Notes: a model not told the origin generated them from the sequence alone. Positions 1 to 8,703 are shown, counted from the first letter of the stretch. The stretch: 64,000 nucleotides of DNA from an uncultured Pelagibacteraceae bacterium (GCA_902577575.1 CACGZQ010000003.1:28084-92083), one strand, 5' to 3'. Program-made: numbers and translations.

Positions 1-77
1 GCTAAATGAAAAGGTCTACTCATGGCGTTTATATATATTCTTCTTTAAATTTATCAAGTAGTCATTATATACATCTT

Positions 78-653
78 ATGAATGATTATTTAGAATCTAT
101 AAAAAAAAGAGACCCTGCGGCAAAATCAATAATAAGTATCATTCTCACATACCCTGGTGTAAAGGCAGTTTTCTTTCATCAAATATCAAACTTTTTTTAC
201 AAAGCTGGATTTGACTTAATAGCTAGAATTATTTCACAAACAATAAGATTTTTTACAGGTATTGAAATTCATCCCGGGGCCAAGATAGGTAAAAATTTAT
301 TTATTGATCATGGTATGGGGGTAGTAGTCGGCGAAACTTCTGAAATCGGAGACAACGTTACTATATATCACAACGTCACTTTAGGTGGGAGTTCTCCCAG
401 TATAGATAGCGAGAGACAACGACATGAAAAAAGACATCCTACGATTGGCAATGATGTTGTGATCGGGTCTGGCGCACAAATAATTGGGCCAATTAAAGTT
501 GGTAACAATGCAAGAATTGCAGCTAACGCAGTTGTAGTAAAAGATGTTCCAGAAAACGCAACGATGGTTGGCATCCCTGCTAGAGCAGTCAAGTTGGAAA
601 ATAAAGGTAGCTTTAGACCTTATGGTGTAGACGATAAAGTAAAAGATGAGTAA
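78..653 (+). CDS. cysE: Serine O-acetyltransferase
   Basis: Transfers acetyl from acetyl-CoA to L-serine, giving O-acetylserine, the carbon acceptor for cysteine synthesis in the cytoplasm. The C-terminal two thirds is a left-handed beta-helix made of hexapeptide repeats (IGKNLF, IGDNVT, IGNDVV type). The [11 protein letters not shown] segment carries the catalytic His, near residue 78 of the 191-residue form. This is a short bacterial CysE without the long N-terminal helical domain of the E. coli enzyme. The frame is open from position 6, but the first 24 codons do not resemble the family and the ATG at 78 gives the natural start. Its 3' end overlaps msrB by 8 nt, so the two are probably co-transcribed. 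Function is secure; the start is an inference. Confidence 0.9.
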   Translation: MNDYLESIKKRDPAAKSIISIILTYPGVKAVFFHQISNFFYKAGFDLIARIISQTIRFFTGIEIHPGAKIGKNLFIDHGMGVVVGETSEIGDNVTIYHNVTLGGSSPSIDSERQRHEKRHPTIGNDVVIGSGAQIIGPIKVGNNARIAANAVVVKDVPENATMVGIPARAVKLENKGSFRPYGVDDKVKDE

Positions 654-1023
654 AGATTGGGATCCAAATTTAACTCCAGAACAAAATTATGTTTTAAAAC
701 AAGAGGGAACAGAGTCTCCAGGTAGCAGTCCTTTAAATCAAGAAAAAAGAGAGGGCTCTTATCACTGTGTAGGGTGTGGAACAAAATTATTTGAGTCTAC
801 AACTAAATATGAAAGTGGTTCAGGCTGGCCTTCTTTTTTCGAATCTATTCCAGGAGTATTCGAAGAAAAAAAAGATATGCATATTGGTTATCCAAGAACT
901 GAGTATCATTGCAAAAAATGCGGAGGTCATCACGGTCATGTTTTTGATGATGGTCCAAAACCTACTGGAAAACGATATTGTAACAATGGTATTTGTTTAG
1001 TTTTTAAACCAAAAGGCGAGTAG
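646..1023 (+). CDS. msrB: Peptide-methionine (R)-S-oxide reductase, cytoplasmic
   Basis: Reduces the R-epimer of methionine sulfoxide in proteins. The 125-residue protein is a single SelR/MsrB domain. Two CxxC pairs (C41/C44 and C89/C92) form the structural zinc site. The catalytic Cys lies in the RYCNNG motif (C112), and the GSGWPSF segment lines the pocket. There is no signal peptide, unlike the second MsrB at 3709-4161. The start lies inside cysE (8-nt overlap), which suggests translational coupling of cysteine synthesis and methionine repair. The usual resolving Cys in the GSGWPSF region is not obvious; C117 may serve instead. Confidence 0.93.
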   Translation: MSKDWDPNLTPEQNYVLKQEGTESPGSSPLNQEKREGSYHCVGCGTKLFESTTKYESGSGWPSFFESIPGVFEEKKDMHIGYPRTEYHCKKCGGHHGHVFDDGPKPTGKRYCNNGICLVFKPKGE

Positions 1024-1078
1024 TTATACACAAACCAATTAAGTGTTTTAATACAACTTATCAAAAAATTATAATTTA

Positions 1079-1113
1079 ACTTGTCATGTCCTCTAGACCA
1101 AGGCGACACAAGT
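1079..1113 (+). other. Possible stem-loop in the leader of the histidine phosphatase gene
   Basis: ACTTGT (1079-1084) and ACAAGT (1108-1113) are inverted repeats. Between them TGTC/GACA and CCT/AGG can also pair, giving a bulged stem just upstream of the gene at 1139. The segment is richer in G and C than its surroundings. It may be a leader structure or chance; nothing else recognisable is seen in the 115-base gap 1024-1138. Confidence 0.2.
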
Positions 1114-1138
1114 TTGTAAGATTATCATTTCATCCACC

Positions 1139-1696
1139 ATGAAGAAGCAAATTATTTCCCTACCTATAATTATATTCTCGTTAATTTCATTTCATACTTA
1201 CGCATCAGATTTAAATTGGAAACCAGCTCAGGATGGAGATAAAATTATTTTAATAAGACACGCCAAAGCTCCGGGTGGCGGTGATCCAGAAGGATTTAAA
1301 ATTGATGATTGTAAAACTCAAAGAAATCTCGACATTATGGGCATTAATCAAGCAAAAAAAATTGGCAAACTTTTTAGAGAAAAAAAAGTTAAAATTAATC
1401 AAGTTTTATCAAGCCAGTGGTGTAGGTGCAAAGATACAGCAAAATATGCTTTTGGCAATTTCAATGAATTTTCTGCGTTAAATTCTACTTATACTCCGCC
1501 ATATGATCAAAATGAAAAACAGCAGATTAAGGATTTAAAAAAATATGTAAATAATTGGAATGGTAAAGGGGGAAACCTAGTTTTAGTTACGCATTATGTA
1601 ATTATCTTGGCGATAACAGGAGAAACAACACGATCTGGTGAAGTAGTCATCACTGATAAAAATTTTAAAGTTTTATCTACAATTAATACTTTTTAA
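1139..1696 (+). CDS. Secreted histidine phosphatase superfamily protein
   Basis: A phosphoglycerate-mutase-like phosphatase, probably periplasmic. Residues 1-22 form a signal peptide ending in TYA-S. The RHAK motif at 39-42 supplies the nucleophilic His. SSQWCRCKDTA near 91-101 matches the second conserved Arg/substrate region, and VTHYVII near 150-156 carries the second catalytic His. At 185 residues it is the length of the SixA/short phosphatase branch. The substrate cannot be read from the sequence. Its last four bases overlap the end of the convergent gene at 1693-2037. Family assignment is confident; biological role is unknown. Confidence 0.8.
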   Translation: MKKQIISLPIIIFSLISFHTYASDLNWKPAQDGDKIILIRHAKAPGGGDPEGFKIDDCKTQRNLDIMGINQAKKIGKLFREKKVKINQVLSSQWCRCKDTAKYAFGNFNEFSALNSTYTPPYDQNEKQQIKDLKKYVNNWNGKGGNLVLVTHYVIILAITGETTRSGEVVITDKNFKVLSTINTF

Positions 1697-2037
1697 AAAA
1701 ATATAAAATATCCAACTGTTATTAAAATTAAATATTCAATAAATGTTTTAATTTTTAAAAGAGTTTTCTTATCCTGAAATTTGTTATTGATGAATAAAGT
1801 TAATCGAGAAAAAGCCAGGTGAACCAAAATAACACTTAAAGCTATACCAAGTAAAGTATGGTAAAAGCTAAAATTTTTAAGGCCATAAAAGCAAGCTGCG
1901 ATAAATGTGAACCAGGATATATTGGTTACAAATAAAGTAATTAAAATACCTGATCCTTTTTTAAAAATACTTTGAGACTTGATGAAAGTATATGACCACA
2001 AAAGAGTGAATAAAAAACCTGCGTATTTAATTATCAT
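1693..2037 (-). CDS. Small integral membrane protein, unknown function
   Basis: I do not recognise this family. The 114-residue protein is almost entirely hydrophobic, with about four predicted membrane segments (roughly residues 3-18, 30-52, 58-83 and 98-114) separated by short Lys-rich loops. It converges on the histidine phosphatase gene with a 4-nt overlap and is divergent from the ccdA-like gene at 2088, so the 50-base gap 2038-2087 must hold both promoters. The reading frame has the AT-rich codon use of its neighbours and no obvious fault. Confidence 0.55.
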   Translation of the reverse strand: MIIKYAGFLFTLLWSYTFIKSQSIFKKGSGILITLFVTNISWFTFIAACFYGLKNFSFYHTLLGIALSVILVHLAFSRLTLFINNKFQDKKTLLKIKTFIEYLILITVGYFIFF

Positions 2038-2087
2038 GAGCCAATATTGTAATTGCGGTAAAGTTCAAAGGCAAATATAAACGTTAT

Positions 2088-2804
2088 ATGATCATTAAAC
2101 TTGTGTTTGCTTTTGGGGCTGGATTTATAAGTTTTCTCACCCCTTGCGTACTTCCAATTATCCCGGGTTATATTTCATATATTACTGGAAAAGATTTAGG
2201 GGAAATAGATAAAGACAAATCAATAGTTTTGACTAAAACTATTCTTTTTTCACTTGGTTTTTCATTTGTTTTTATAACACTTGGAGCTGCTGCCTCTGCA
2301 ATAGGAAACGTACTTCTTTTCTTTTCAAATGAATTACGAATTGTTGCAGGATTAATAATTATTGTTTTTTCATTACAAATGTTAGGTTTTTTAAATTTTT
2401 CTTTTTTAAATACTGAAAAAAGAATTCAAACTAATTCAAATTATAAAGATAATTATGCATTTCCATTTATAGTTGGTGCGGCTTTTGCATTTGGCTGGAC
2501 ACCATGTATTGGTCCGGTTTTAGGATCCATAATTGCTTTGTCGGCTACTGAGGCTACAATTAGTAAAGGGATTTTATTATTATCATTTTATTCTTTAGGA
2601 TTAGCTATCCCATTTATATTATCCGGATACTATATGAGTAGATTTTTAAATTCTAAAAAAGGTTTTGGTAAATATTATGGAACTATTACAAAATCTGGCG
2701 GAGCCATTCTTTTAATTACAGGCATCTTGATTACTACAAATTATATTCAAGTTATAAGTTATTATATTTTGACGACCTTTCCAATTCTCGCTAAAGTTGG
2801 TTAA
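2088..2804 (+). CDS. ccdA: CcdA/DsbD-family transmembrane thiol-disulfide transporter
   Basis: Carries reducing power across the inner membrane to periplasmic thioredoxin-like proteins, as in cytochrome c maturation. The 238-residue protein has six predicted membrane spans. Paired Cys residues sit in the pseudo-repeated motifs FLTPCVLP (C20) and GWTPCIGP (C140), the signature of the DsbD membrane domain. There is no N- or C-terminal periplasmic domain, so it is CcdA-like rather than full DsbD. It overlaps the following PfkB kinase by one base (TAATG). The secreted MsrB at 3709-4161 and cytochromes near 19 kb are plausible users of the electrons, but this is inference. Confidence 0.85.
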   Translation: MIIKLVFAFGAGFISFLTPCVLPIIPGYISYITGKDLGEIDKDKSIVLTKTILFSLGFSFVFITLGAAASAIGNVLLFFSNELRIVAGLIIIVFSLQMLGFLNFSFLNTEKRIQTNSNYKDNYAFPFIVGAAFAFGWTPCIGPVLGSIIALSATEATISKGILLLSFYSLGLAIPFILSGYYMSRFLNSKKGFGKYYGTITKSGGAILLITGILITTNYIQVISYYILTTFPILAKVG

Positions 2805-3706
2805 TGAGCGAAATAACAGTCTTAGGAATTTTTGTTGCTGACATAAGTTTTTCTGGACCTAAAATCCCATCAATAGGTGAAACTATTTTGGGAAAAAAAT
2901 ATAATGTAGGTCCAGGAGGAAAAGGTTGCAATCAAGCCATAGCAATTGCCAGACTCGGTGGAAATACAAACTTTATAAGTAAAATTGGTAAAGACGCATA
3001 CGGAGAGTTAGCTCTTAAAACTCTTGAAAAAAATAAAATTTCTACAGAAAATATAATTCAAGATGGCAATCAACAAACTGGCGTAGCAGGAATTTTAGTT
3101 GATCAAAATACTGGAAAAAATGCAATAAATGTAATTGTAGGTGCCCCAAGTTCTTTAAAAATAAGTGAAATTGAAAAACAAATTAATTTAATAAAAAAAT
3201 CAAAAATTTTTTTAACTCAATTAGAAGTTCCAAAAGATGTTACCTTACATTGTTTGAAAACTGCTAAAGAAAATGGATGCACTACAATTTTAAATCCTGC
3301 ACCAGCATCTGAAATTTCAAATGAGTTTTATAATAATATCGATTTTTTTACACCTAATGAAACCGAGGCCGAATTTTATACTGGAATAAAGATTACTAGC
3401 GAGAAAGAGGCAAAGCAGGCAGCAGATAAACTTTTAAATTTAGGAATAAAAAAAATAATAATTACGCTTGGAGAAAAAGGTCTCTTTTATTCTGATGGAA
3501 AAGAAGAAACTTATTTAAAAGCTAATGCAGTAAAAGCTATTGATACTACTGGCGCAGGAGATGCTTTTAATGGGGGTTTAGCTTTTGGGTTATCTAGAGA
3601 AAAACCAATAAAAGAGTGTTTAGAATTAGCAAATAAAGTTGCTGGAATATCTACAACTAAACTTGGAGCAGGGGATGCGATGCCTTTTATCCAAGATATT
3701 AGATAA
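2804..3706 (+). CDS. rbsK: PfkB-family carbohydrate kinase, probable ribokinase
   Basis: ATP-dependent sugar kinase of 300 residues, best fit ribokinase. The N-terminal signature GPGGKGCNQA is near residues 36-45 and the C-terminal signature DTTGAGDAFNGG, holding the catalytic Asp and anion hole, near 245-257. The PAPASE segment and the TPNETEAE stretch are typical of RbsK. No ribose transporter gene adjoins it, so the sugar is not proven; related PfkB kinases act on other pentoses or nucleosides. It overlaps ccdA by one base. It ends just before the convergent msrB gene at 3709. Confidence 0.82.
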   Translation: MSEITVLGIFVADISFSGPKIPSIGETILGKKYNVGPGGKGCNQAIAIARLGGNTNFISKIGKDAYGELALKTLEKNKISTENIIQDGNQQTGVAGILVDQNTGKNAINVIVGAPSSLKISEIEKQINLIKKSKIFLTQLEVPKDVTLHCLKTAKENGCTTILNPAPASEISNEFYNNIDFFTPNETEAEFYTGIKITSEKEAKQAADKLLNLGIKKIIITLGEKGLFYSDGKEETYLKANAVKAIDTTGAGDAFNGGLAFGLSREKPIKECLELANKVAGISTTKLGAGDAMPFIQDIR

Positions 3707-3708
3707 TT

Positions 3709-4161
3709 TTACTCAGGCCTGAAAATTAAACAAAGACCATTATTACAAAATCTTTTACCACTTTTAGTTGGCCCATCATTAAAGACATGTCCATGATGTG
3801 CACCGCATTTAGCACAATGATATTCTGTTCTTTTCATGCCAAATTTATAATCTATCTTAGTTTTAAATGCTCCAGGTAAAGCCTCTGAAAATGATGGCCA
3901 CCCAGTACCACTATCGAATTTACTAGTAGAAGCAAAAAGTTTGTTTCCACAATTAGCGCAATGATAAAAACCCTTTCTGCTTTCTCTTAGTAAATCACTA
4001 GAAAAGGGTCTTTCAGTACCCTCGTTAAACATTATTTCTTTTTGTTTTTTTGTAAGATTTTTATTGATAATTTTCTTTGTATTCGCAAGTAGTGAGTTTA
4101 AAGGAAGAATAAAAGATGAAAAAATTGTTAAGCTTAAATATTTTAAAAAATTTCTCCTCAT
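3709..4161 (-). CDS. msrB: Peptide-methionine (R)-S-oxide reductase, exported
   Basis: Second MsrB in the window, with an N-terminal export signal. The start MRRNFLK followed by a hydrophobic stretch to about residue 26 resembles a twin-arginine (Tat) signal. The MsrB domain follows: zinc CxxC pairs in HCANCGNKLF and HCAKCGAHHGH, and the catalytic Cys in RFCNNG. It shares the (Y/F)CNNG(I/L)CL ending with the cytoplasmic copy at 646-1023, suggesting an old duplication. It probably repairs oxidised periplasmic proteins, with reductant from a CcdA-type system. Its start overlaps the end of grxC by 4 nt, so grxC and msrB are one unit. Confidence 0.9.
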   Translation of the reverse strand: MRRNFLKYLSLTIFSSFILPLNSLLANTKKIINKNLTKKQKEIMFNEGTERPFSSDLLRESRKGFYHCANCGNKLFASTSKFDSGTGWPSFSEALPGAFKTKIDYKFGMKRTEYHCAKCGAHHGHVFNDGPTKSGKRFCNNGLCLIFRPE

Positions 4162-4418
4162 TCTCCTTTTAAAATATTATCTAATTCACCGTTTCTGTTC
4201 GCTTCCTGAAGTTTATCATTACCACCAATGTAATGATCGCCGATAAAAATTTGAGGAATAGTTCTTACACCATTAGTTCTTTGAAGCATTTCTTTAGCGT
4301 TTGCTGGATCTGCCCAAATATCTATTTCCTCTATCTCAACATTTTTTGTTTTTAATAATGCTTTAGCTGCTGCACAAAATGAGCAAGGATTGCCAGTATA
4401 CATTGTGACTTTTTTCAT
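4158..4418 (-). CDS. grxC: Glutaredoxin 3
   Basis: Small cytoplasmic glutathione-dependent disulfide reductase of 86 residues. The active site is C12-S-F-C15, a variant of the usual CPYC, and the family's cis-Pro (RTIPQIF) and GGNDKL glutathione-binding motif follow. It sits between the TIGR03643 gene upstream (2-base gap) and exported msrB downstream (4-nt overlap), suggesting a redox operon. The CSFC variant lacks the Pro that normally tunes redox potential; such variants are known in alphaproteobacteria. Confidence 0.92.
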   Translation of the reverse strand: MKKVTMYTGNPCSFCAAAKALLKTKNVEIEEIDIWADPANAKEMLQRTNGVRTIPQIFIGDHYIGGNDKLQEANRNGELDNILKGE

Positions 4419-4420
4419 AA

Positions 4421-4717
4421 TTAATATATATCAGTTAATTTAATTTTTTCTCTAAGTTTTTTTCTTCCTAATTGAAACTTTTTCCTATGTTTGATGCTTG
4501 TATTATGCACTCTTTTTCTCCATAAACGAAACGAACCTGGTTTTAAATTTTTTCGCATTATTTTAATGACTTGAGACTCATTTTTTCCAGTTTTTTCTTT
4601 TATCTCTTCAAAAGTAATCCTATCCGCCCAAGCAGCCCAAATAATCCAATTATCATCCTTTTCTTTAGGCTCAGGGTTTTTAACTCTTGTTTTAGGGATA
4701 AAACTTTTTTTCTTCAT
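4421..4717 (-). CDS. TIGR03643/DUF2805-family small basic protein
   Basis: A 98-residue, strongly basic protein. The core, roughly residues 22-75, fits the TIGR03643 (DUF2805) family: WIIWAAWADRITFEEI, then a helix-turn-helix-like segment KTGKNESQVIKIMR and LKPGSFRLWRKRV. The family function is not established; the fold prediction suggests nucleic-acid binding. It heads a minus-strand unit with grxC and exported msrB and diverges from the LysE-type transporter at 4731, with only 13 bases between start codons. Confidence 0.75.
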   Translation of the reverse strand: MKKKSFIPKTRVKNPEPKEKDDNWIIWAAWADRITFEEIKEKTGKNESQVIKIMRKNLKPGSFRLWRKRVHNTSIKHRKKFQLGRKKLREKIKLTDIY

Positions 4718-4730
4718 AAATTTATATATA

Positions 4731-5357
4731 GTGACTAATCAAATGTTTCCAACAGACTATATAATATTTTTGCAAATCATTTTATTTTTATTTATTTCTC
4801 CAGGTCCGCCCAGAGTTGTAATAGTTTCACACACATTAAACTATGGATTAAATAGATCTGTTTGGACTGCTTTAGGAGATATATCTGCAAATACTATCCA
4901 AGCTATTTTAGTAGTTTTTTTAATTGGCTCTTTTTTAAGTGATAACCCTCAAGTCCTTTACTATTTAAAATGGGCAGGGATATTTTATATAGTTTATTTA
5001 GCCTATGACACTTTTAATTCTAAAATAAAAAGTTTTAATTCTAAAGATCGAAATTTAAAATCACCACTATCGTTTTATAAAGATGGATTATTAGTTGCAG
5101 GTTTAAGCCCAAAAGCACTTTTATTTTTTGGAACAATTTTTCCTACTTTTATTAATTTCGGATCAAATATCATTTCACAGTTTGTAATCTTATTAATCAC
5201 TTATGTAGTTTTAGATTTTTTAACGCTAATGATTTATGGATTGGCAGCTGAAAAAATTTCAGTGTGGTTAAGAAGTAAACCAAAGCTATTAAATACAATT
5301 TCTGCGTGTGTTCTTTTAATTTTAGCAGTTTACATCGCTGCGACACAGAATTTTTAA
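4731..5357 (+). CDS. LysE/RhtB-family amino-acid efflux protein
   Basis: Inner-membrane exporter of amino acids or similar metabolites, 208 residues with about six membrane spans. The N-terminal SPGPPRVVIVSHTLNYG region matches the family's GPG(P)NN signature, in slightly altered form, and SPKALLFFGTIFPTFI is the second conserved segment. The frame opens with GTG at 4731; an in-frame ATG four codons later (4743) is an alternative start. A second LysE-family gene lies at 20327-20914. The substrate cannot be told from sequence. Confidence 0.8.
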   Translation: MTNQMFPTDYIIFLQIILFLFISPGPPRVVIVSHTLNYGLNRSVWTALGDISANTIQAILVVFLIGSFLSDNPQVLYYLKWAGIFYIVYLAYDTFNSKIKSFNSKDRNLKSPLSFYKDGLLVAGLSPKALLFFGTIFPTFINFGSNIISQFVILLITYVVLDFLTLMIYGLAAEKISVWLRSKPKLLNTISACVLLILAVYIAATQNF

Positions 5358-5370
5358 TCAATTCTAACTG

Positions 5371-5399
5371 TTGTCAAAATCTTTATTTCTTGTTTTAAT
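5371..5399 (+). promoter_or_regulatory. Promoter of the ABC-transporter binding-protein gene
   Basis: TTGTCA (5371-5376) and TTTAAT (5394-5399) are separated by exactly 17 bases and match a sigma-70 -35/-10 pair. A run of AATTAATTAATTAA follows in the leader, and CTTGTT (5389-5394) is repeated in inverted form as AACAAG (5419-5424), which could be an operator or a leader hairpin. The same spacing and -10 hexamer occur before the TctC gene at 12217-12245. Confidence 0.6.
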
Positions 5400-5435
5400 T
5401 AATCATTAATTAATTAATTAACAAGAAGGGAAATA

Positions 5436-6677
5436 ATGAATAAAATAGCAAAACTATTTGTTACATTTATTTCAGCAATAACTTTAGCACTTGTATCTTT
5501 TACTTCTTCTTTTGCAAAAGTAGAAGGTGAATACATTGTGTTAGGTTCTGCAATATCTCTTACAGGTAAATACTCTTCAAATGGAGTTCATACTCAAAAT
5601 GGTTATAACATGGCCGTTGAAAGAATTAACAAAATGGGTGGAGTAGAAGTACAAGGTAAGAAATATAAGTTTGAGATCATTTACTATGATGATGAGTCAA
5701 ACCCAAAAAGAGCCGCTCAGTTAGCTGAAAGACTAATTAAACAAGATGGCGTTCATTACATGCTTGGACCATATAGTTCAGGTTTAACGAAAGCCATTGC
5801 ACCAGTAACCGAGAAATATAAAATTCCTATGGTTGAAGCGAATGGTGCATCTAGATCTTTATTTACAAAAGGATACAAATATTTGTTTGCGGTGTTATCA
5901 CCAGCTAACCAATACCTTGAAGTAGCTATCGATTTAGCGGTAGAAAAAAACGGTGGTAAAGGAGTAAAAATTGCTCAAGCATTTGAACAAGATGCTTTCT
6001 CACAAGACGTGAGACTTGGTATTTTAGATGCAGCGAAAAGAACTGGATCTGAGATAATCATCGATGACAAGCTACCAAAAGAACTTAATGATATGGCAGC
6101 TACATTGGCTAAAGTAAAAGCTGTTAAGCCAGATGTACTTGTTGTATCAGGTCACACAAAAGGCGCATTAACTGCAATCAGACAAATTTCTGAAATGAAA
6201 GTTGATGTTCCTATGTTAGCGATGACACACTGTGATGCTGCAAAACTTTCTAAACAACACGGAAAGAAATCAGAATTCGCATTGTGTGCTTCTCAGTGGC
6301 ACAAAAATTTATCTTACAAAGATAAATTCTTTGGCTCTGGTAAGAAATACGCTAAAGACTTCCAAAAAGAATTTGGATATGACCCGCCATATCAATCAGC
6401 AGAGTCTTCTGCAGCATTGTTAGTATTTAAGGATGCGTTCGAAAGAGCAAATTCTTTTGACAGAGATGCAGTTAGAGATGCGCTAGTTGATACAGAAATG
6501 CAAACTTTCTATGGAAACATTAAATTTGGACCTGGTGGCCAAAACGTTGCCAAGCCAATGATCTTGTTCCAAGTAAGATGTAAAGGCGATGATTGTGAGA
6601 ATAGAGTAGTAGCTCCAACAAAATGGGCTTCTGACAAGTTCTATCATCCAATCCCGAAATGGTCTGAAAGAAGCTAA
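5436..6677 (+). CDS. Branched-chain-type amino acid/amide ABC transporter, periplasmic binding protein
   Basis: High-affinity periplasmic receptor for the ABC importer encoded by the next four genes. A signal peptide occupies about residues 1-27 (ending SFA-K). The mature part is a type-I periplasmic binding fold of the LivK/peripla_BP_6 family: IVLGSAISLTGKYSSNG at the start, DDESNPKRAAQLAERLI, and a YQSAESSAALL segment near the end. At 413 residues it is longer than LivJ/LivK and closer to amide/urea or aromatic-acid binding relatives, so leucine is not assured as ligand. A strong promoter precedes it and a perfect hairpin follows (6696-6723), as expected for a receptor made in excess over the permease. 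Confidence 0.85.
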   Translation: MNKIAKLFVTFISAITLALVSFTSSFAKVEGEYIVLGSAISLTGKYSSNGVHTQNGYNMAVERINKMGGVEVQGKKYKFEIIYYDDESNPKRAAQLAERLIKQDGVHYMLGPYSSGLTKAIAPVTEKYKIPMVEANGASRSLFTKGYKYLFAVLSPANQYLEVAIDLAVEKNGGKGVKIAQAFEQDAFSQDVRLGILDAAKRTGSEIIIDDKLPKELNDMAATLAKVKAVKPDVLVVSGHTKGALTAIRQISEMKVDVPMLAMTHCDAAKLSKQHGKKSEFALCASQWHKNLSYKDKFFGSGKKYAKDFQKEFGYDPPYQSAESSAALLVFKDAFERANSFDRDAVRDALVDTEMQTFYGNIKFGPGGQNVAKPMILFQVRCKGDDCENRVVAPTKWASDKFYHPIPKWSERS

Positions 6678-6695
6678 TAACTTCTGAATAATTTG

Positions 6696-6723
6696 AAAAG
6701 CCCCTAGTTTTCTAGGGGCTTTT
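6696..6723 (+). terminator. Hairpin between the binding-protein and permease genes
   Basis: Perfect 12-bp stem AAAAGCCCCTAG / CTAGGGGCTTTT with a TTTT loop, followed by CTTTT. It probably acts as a partial terminator or mRNA-stabilising stem that raises the binding protein over livHMGF, a layout common in ABC operons. The same site could work in both directions. Confidence 0.8.
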
Positions 6724-6744
6724 CTTTTATAAGATTTAAAATTT

Positions 6745-7638
6745 ATGGACTTTCTTATTTTTAAAGCTCCAATGTTAATGGTCCAGGCATCACTGGATGG
6801 GATTCTTTTAGGCATATTATTTGCGTTGATCGCATACGGCATGGCTCTTCAATGGGGTGTGATGAATATAATCAATATTGCACAGGGTGATCTAGTAATT
6901 CTCGGAGGTTATATTGCATACACTATCTATCTTTGGGGAATTCATCCTGCTTGGGGAGTTATCATTTCTCCCATAATAATGTTTTTTGTGGGATGGGGGC
7001 TTTACAAACTTGTGATTAATAAAGTTGTAGACCGAGATTTATTTATTTCAATTTTAGCAACTTTTGGTATTGCCATTGTATTCCAACAGCTAATGAATTT
7101 TATTTTTGGTGCTGACGTTGTTGTTGCACAGTCTGAATACGGAACAACAATGTTATTTGATAATTCAGTAACCTTACCAAATTCAAAAATATTCTCTGCT
7201 TTTATCAGCGTGTTATACGCAATAGCTCTAGTTATTTACATGAGGAAATCTAAACTTGGACGAGCTATAAGAGCTACAGCACAAAATGCAAGAGCTGCAA
7301 AAATTTTAGGTGTAGATACAGAAAAAGTTTACGCTGCAACTTTTGGAATTAACGCTGCATTATGTGGGATTGCGGGTGCTTTAATTTCAATCACTCTAAC
7401 ACTTCACCCTTATGTAGGCCTTCCATATACTGTAAGATCTTTCATGATAGTTATTGTTGCAGGTCTTGGAAATTTACCAGCAGTAGCAGTTTCAGGGATG
7501 GGGTTAGGACTTTTTGAGGAATTTGCTGATTATATTTTAGGTACAGAATTTAGAATAGGAGCAGTATTTTTATTGCTAGTCTTAATATTAGTTTACAGAA
7601 GATTTAAACTTTCGAGAAAAAGGGAATATCTGAAATAA
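6745..7638 (+). CDS. livH: ABC transporter permease, LivH family
   Basis: First of two membrane subunits of the importer; 297 residues with about eight hydrophobic spans. The segments GILFALIAYGMALQWGVMNIINIAQGDLV and later ATAQNARAAKILGVD (the EAA-like loop touching the ATPases) are typical of LivH. It follows the hairpin after the binding protein and abuts livM, whose ATG comes directly after its stop. No truncation is seen. Confidence 0.88.
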   Translation: MDFLIFKAPMLMVQASLDGILLGILFALIAYGMALQWGVMNIINIAQGDLVILGGYIAYTIYLWGIHPAWGVIISPIIMFFVGWGLYKLVINKVVDRDLFISILATFGIAIVFQQLMNFIFGADVVVAQSEYGTTMLFDNSVTLPNSKIFSAFISVLYAIALVIYMRKSKLGRAIRATAQNARAAKILGVDTEKVYAATFGINAALCGIAGALISITLTLHPYVGLPYTVRSFMIVIVAGLGNLPAVAVSGMGLGLFEEFADYILGTEFRIGAVFLLLVLILVYRRFKLSRKREYLK

Positions 7639-8703
7639 ATGGAAAAAGTAAAACAAAAAGATTTAATTTTATACTCTGGCTTAATTATTTTAGGTTTAGC
7701 CGCACCATATTTATTTTCCGCTTTTAAAGTTCAGCTTACGTATCTTTGTGTTTTGATCGTTCTAGCGATGACATGGAACTTGCAAGGTGGAGAAATGGGC
7801 TACAACACCTTCGGAAATATTCTTTTCTACGGTCTAGGAATGTATTTAACTGCCTCGGTTCAGGTTGGTATGTTTTTTCCATTAGCAGAATGGACGGAGA
7901 GTGGTGGAGAAAAAACATTCGTACATACTACGGCGCAATATTTTCAAGGAATAGGTGTCGGATTATTAGTTGCAGCAATTATCCCAACTATTATAGCGGG
8001 CGCTATAGGTTACGCTATTTTAGGTTTAAGAGGCCACTACTTTGCTATTTGTACTTTAGGTTTGGGGATAGCAGCAGGTGAAATTGCCGGAGGAATAGAA
8101 ATTATTGGAGCCGGTCAAGGTTTCACCACACCACCTTTTCCTGCTGAAATCGTTGACGCTGAAGCAAGAGGAAAGTTTTTCTACTTTTTAAGTTTTGCAT
8201 TATTAATCGGAACATTTGTATTTGTTAAATATATTTACGGTTCTAGATTTAGATTAATTTTAAATGCGATAAGAGACAACGAAGATAAAGCAGAAGCTAT
8301 GGGTATTCAAACAATGAAATATAAAATTGTTGGTTGGATGTGTTCTGCATTCTTCTGTGGTCTTGCTGGTGGAATTATGGGCGGACTAATTGGGTATATA
8401 GACTCTACTGATGTTGCTTTTGACGGAAGAGAGATGGGAGTCTTCATGGTTCTGATGGCAATACTTGGCGGTAAAGGAACTTTGTGGGGTCCAGTGATTG
8501 GTGCAACTTTATTCCACTTCTTCAAAGAAGGTCTTTGGACATTAATTTTAGGCTGGCAGTATGTTGCACTAGGAGTTTTAATTGTTGTAATCGTAGTTTA
8601 TTTCCCAGAAGGGCTAATGGGTTGGTTGCGAGAAAAATACCCTGAAAGATTTGGTGAAGTGATAGATGAAAAAGATCGGAAAGCACAGGTAGAATTAAAA
8701 TGA
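7639..8703 (+). CDS. livM: ABC transporter permease, LivM family
   Basis: Second membrane subunit, 354 residues and about ten spans. It carries the LivM cytoplasmic loop motif (AIRDNEDKAEAMGI, near 213-226) and the conserved GLRGHYFAICTLG segment. It is somewhat longer than most LivM proteins, with a charged C-terminal tail (DEKDRKAQVELK). It is contiguous with livH (no gap) and overlaps livG by four bases (ATGA), so the complex is translated as a coupled set. Confidence 0.88.
   Translation: MEKVKQKDLILYSGLIILGLAAPYLFSAFKVQLTYLCVLIVLAMTWNLQGGEMGYNTFGNILFYGLGMYLTASVQVGMFFPLAEWTESGGEKTFVHTTAQYFQGIGVGLLVAAIIPTIIAGAIGYAILGLRGHYFAICTLGLGIAAGEIAGGIEIIGAGQGFTTPPFPAEIVDAEARGKFFYFLSFALLIGTFVFVKYIYGSRFRLILNAIRDNEDKAEAMGIQTMKYKIVGWMCSAFFCGLAGGIMGGLIGYIDSTDVAFDGREMGVFMVLMAILGGKGTLWGPVIGATLFHFFKEGLWTLILGWQYVALGVLIVVIVVYFPEGLMGWLREKYPERFGEVIDEKDRKAQVELK

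Noticed and set aside
5402-5424. AATTAATTAATTAA as a replication AT-rich unwinding element
   Set aside because: A short run in an AT-rich genome just before a strong ribosome binding site; no DnaA boxes nearby. Noted only as part of the leader.
7746-8081. 111-codon plus-strand frame
   Set aside because: Out-of-frame shadow within livM, rich in Arg/Tyr/Ser and without family features.
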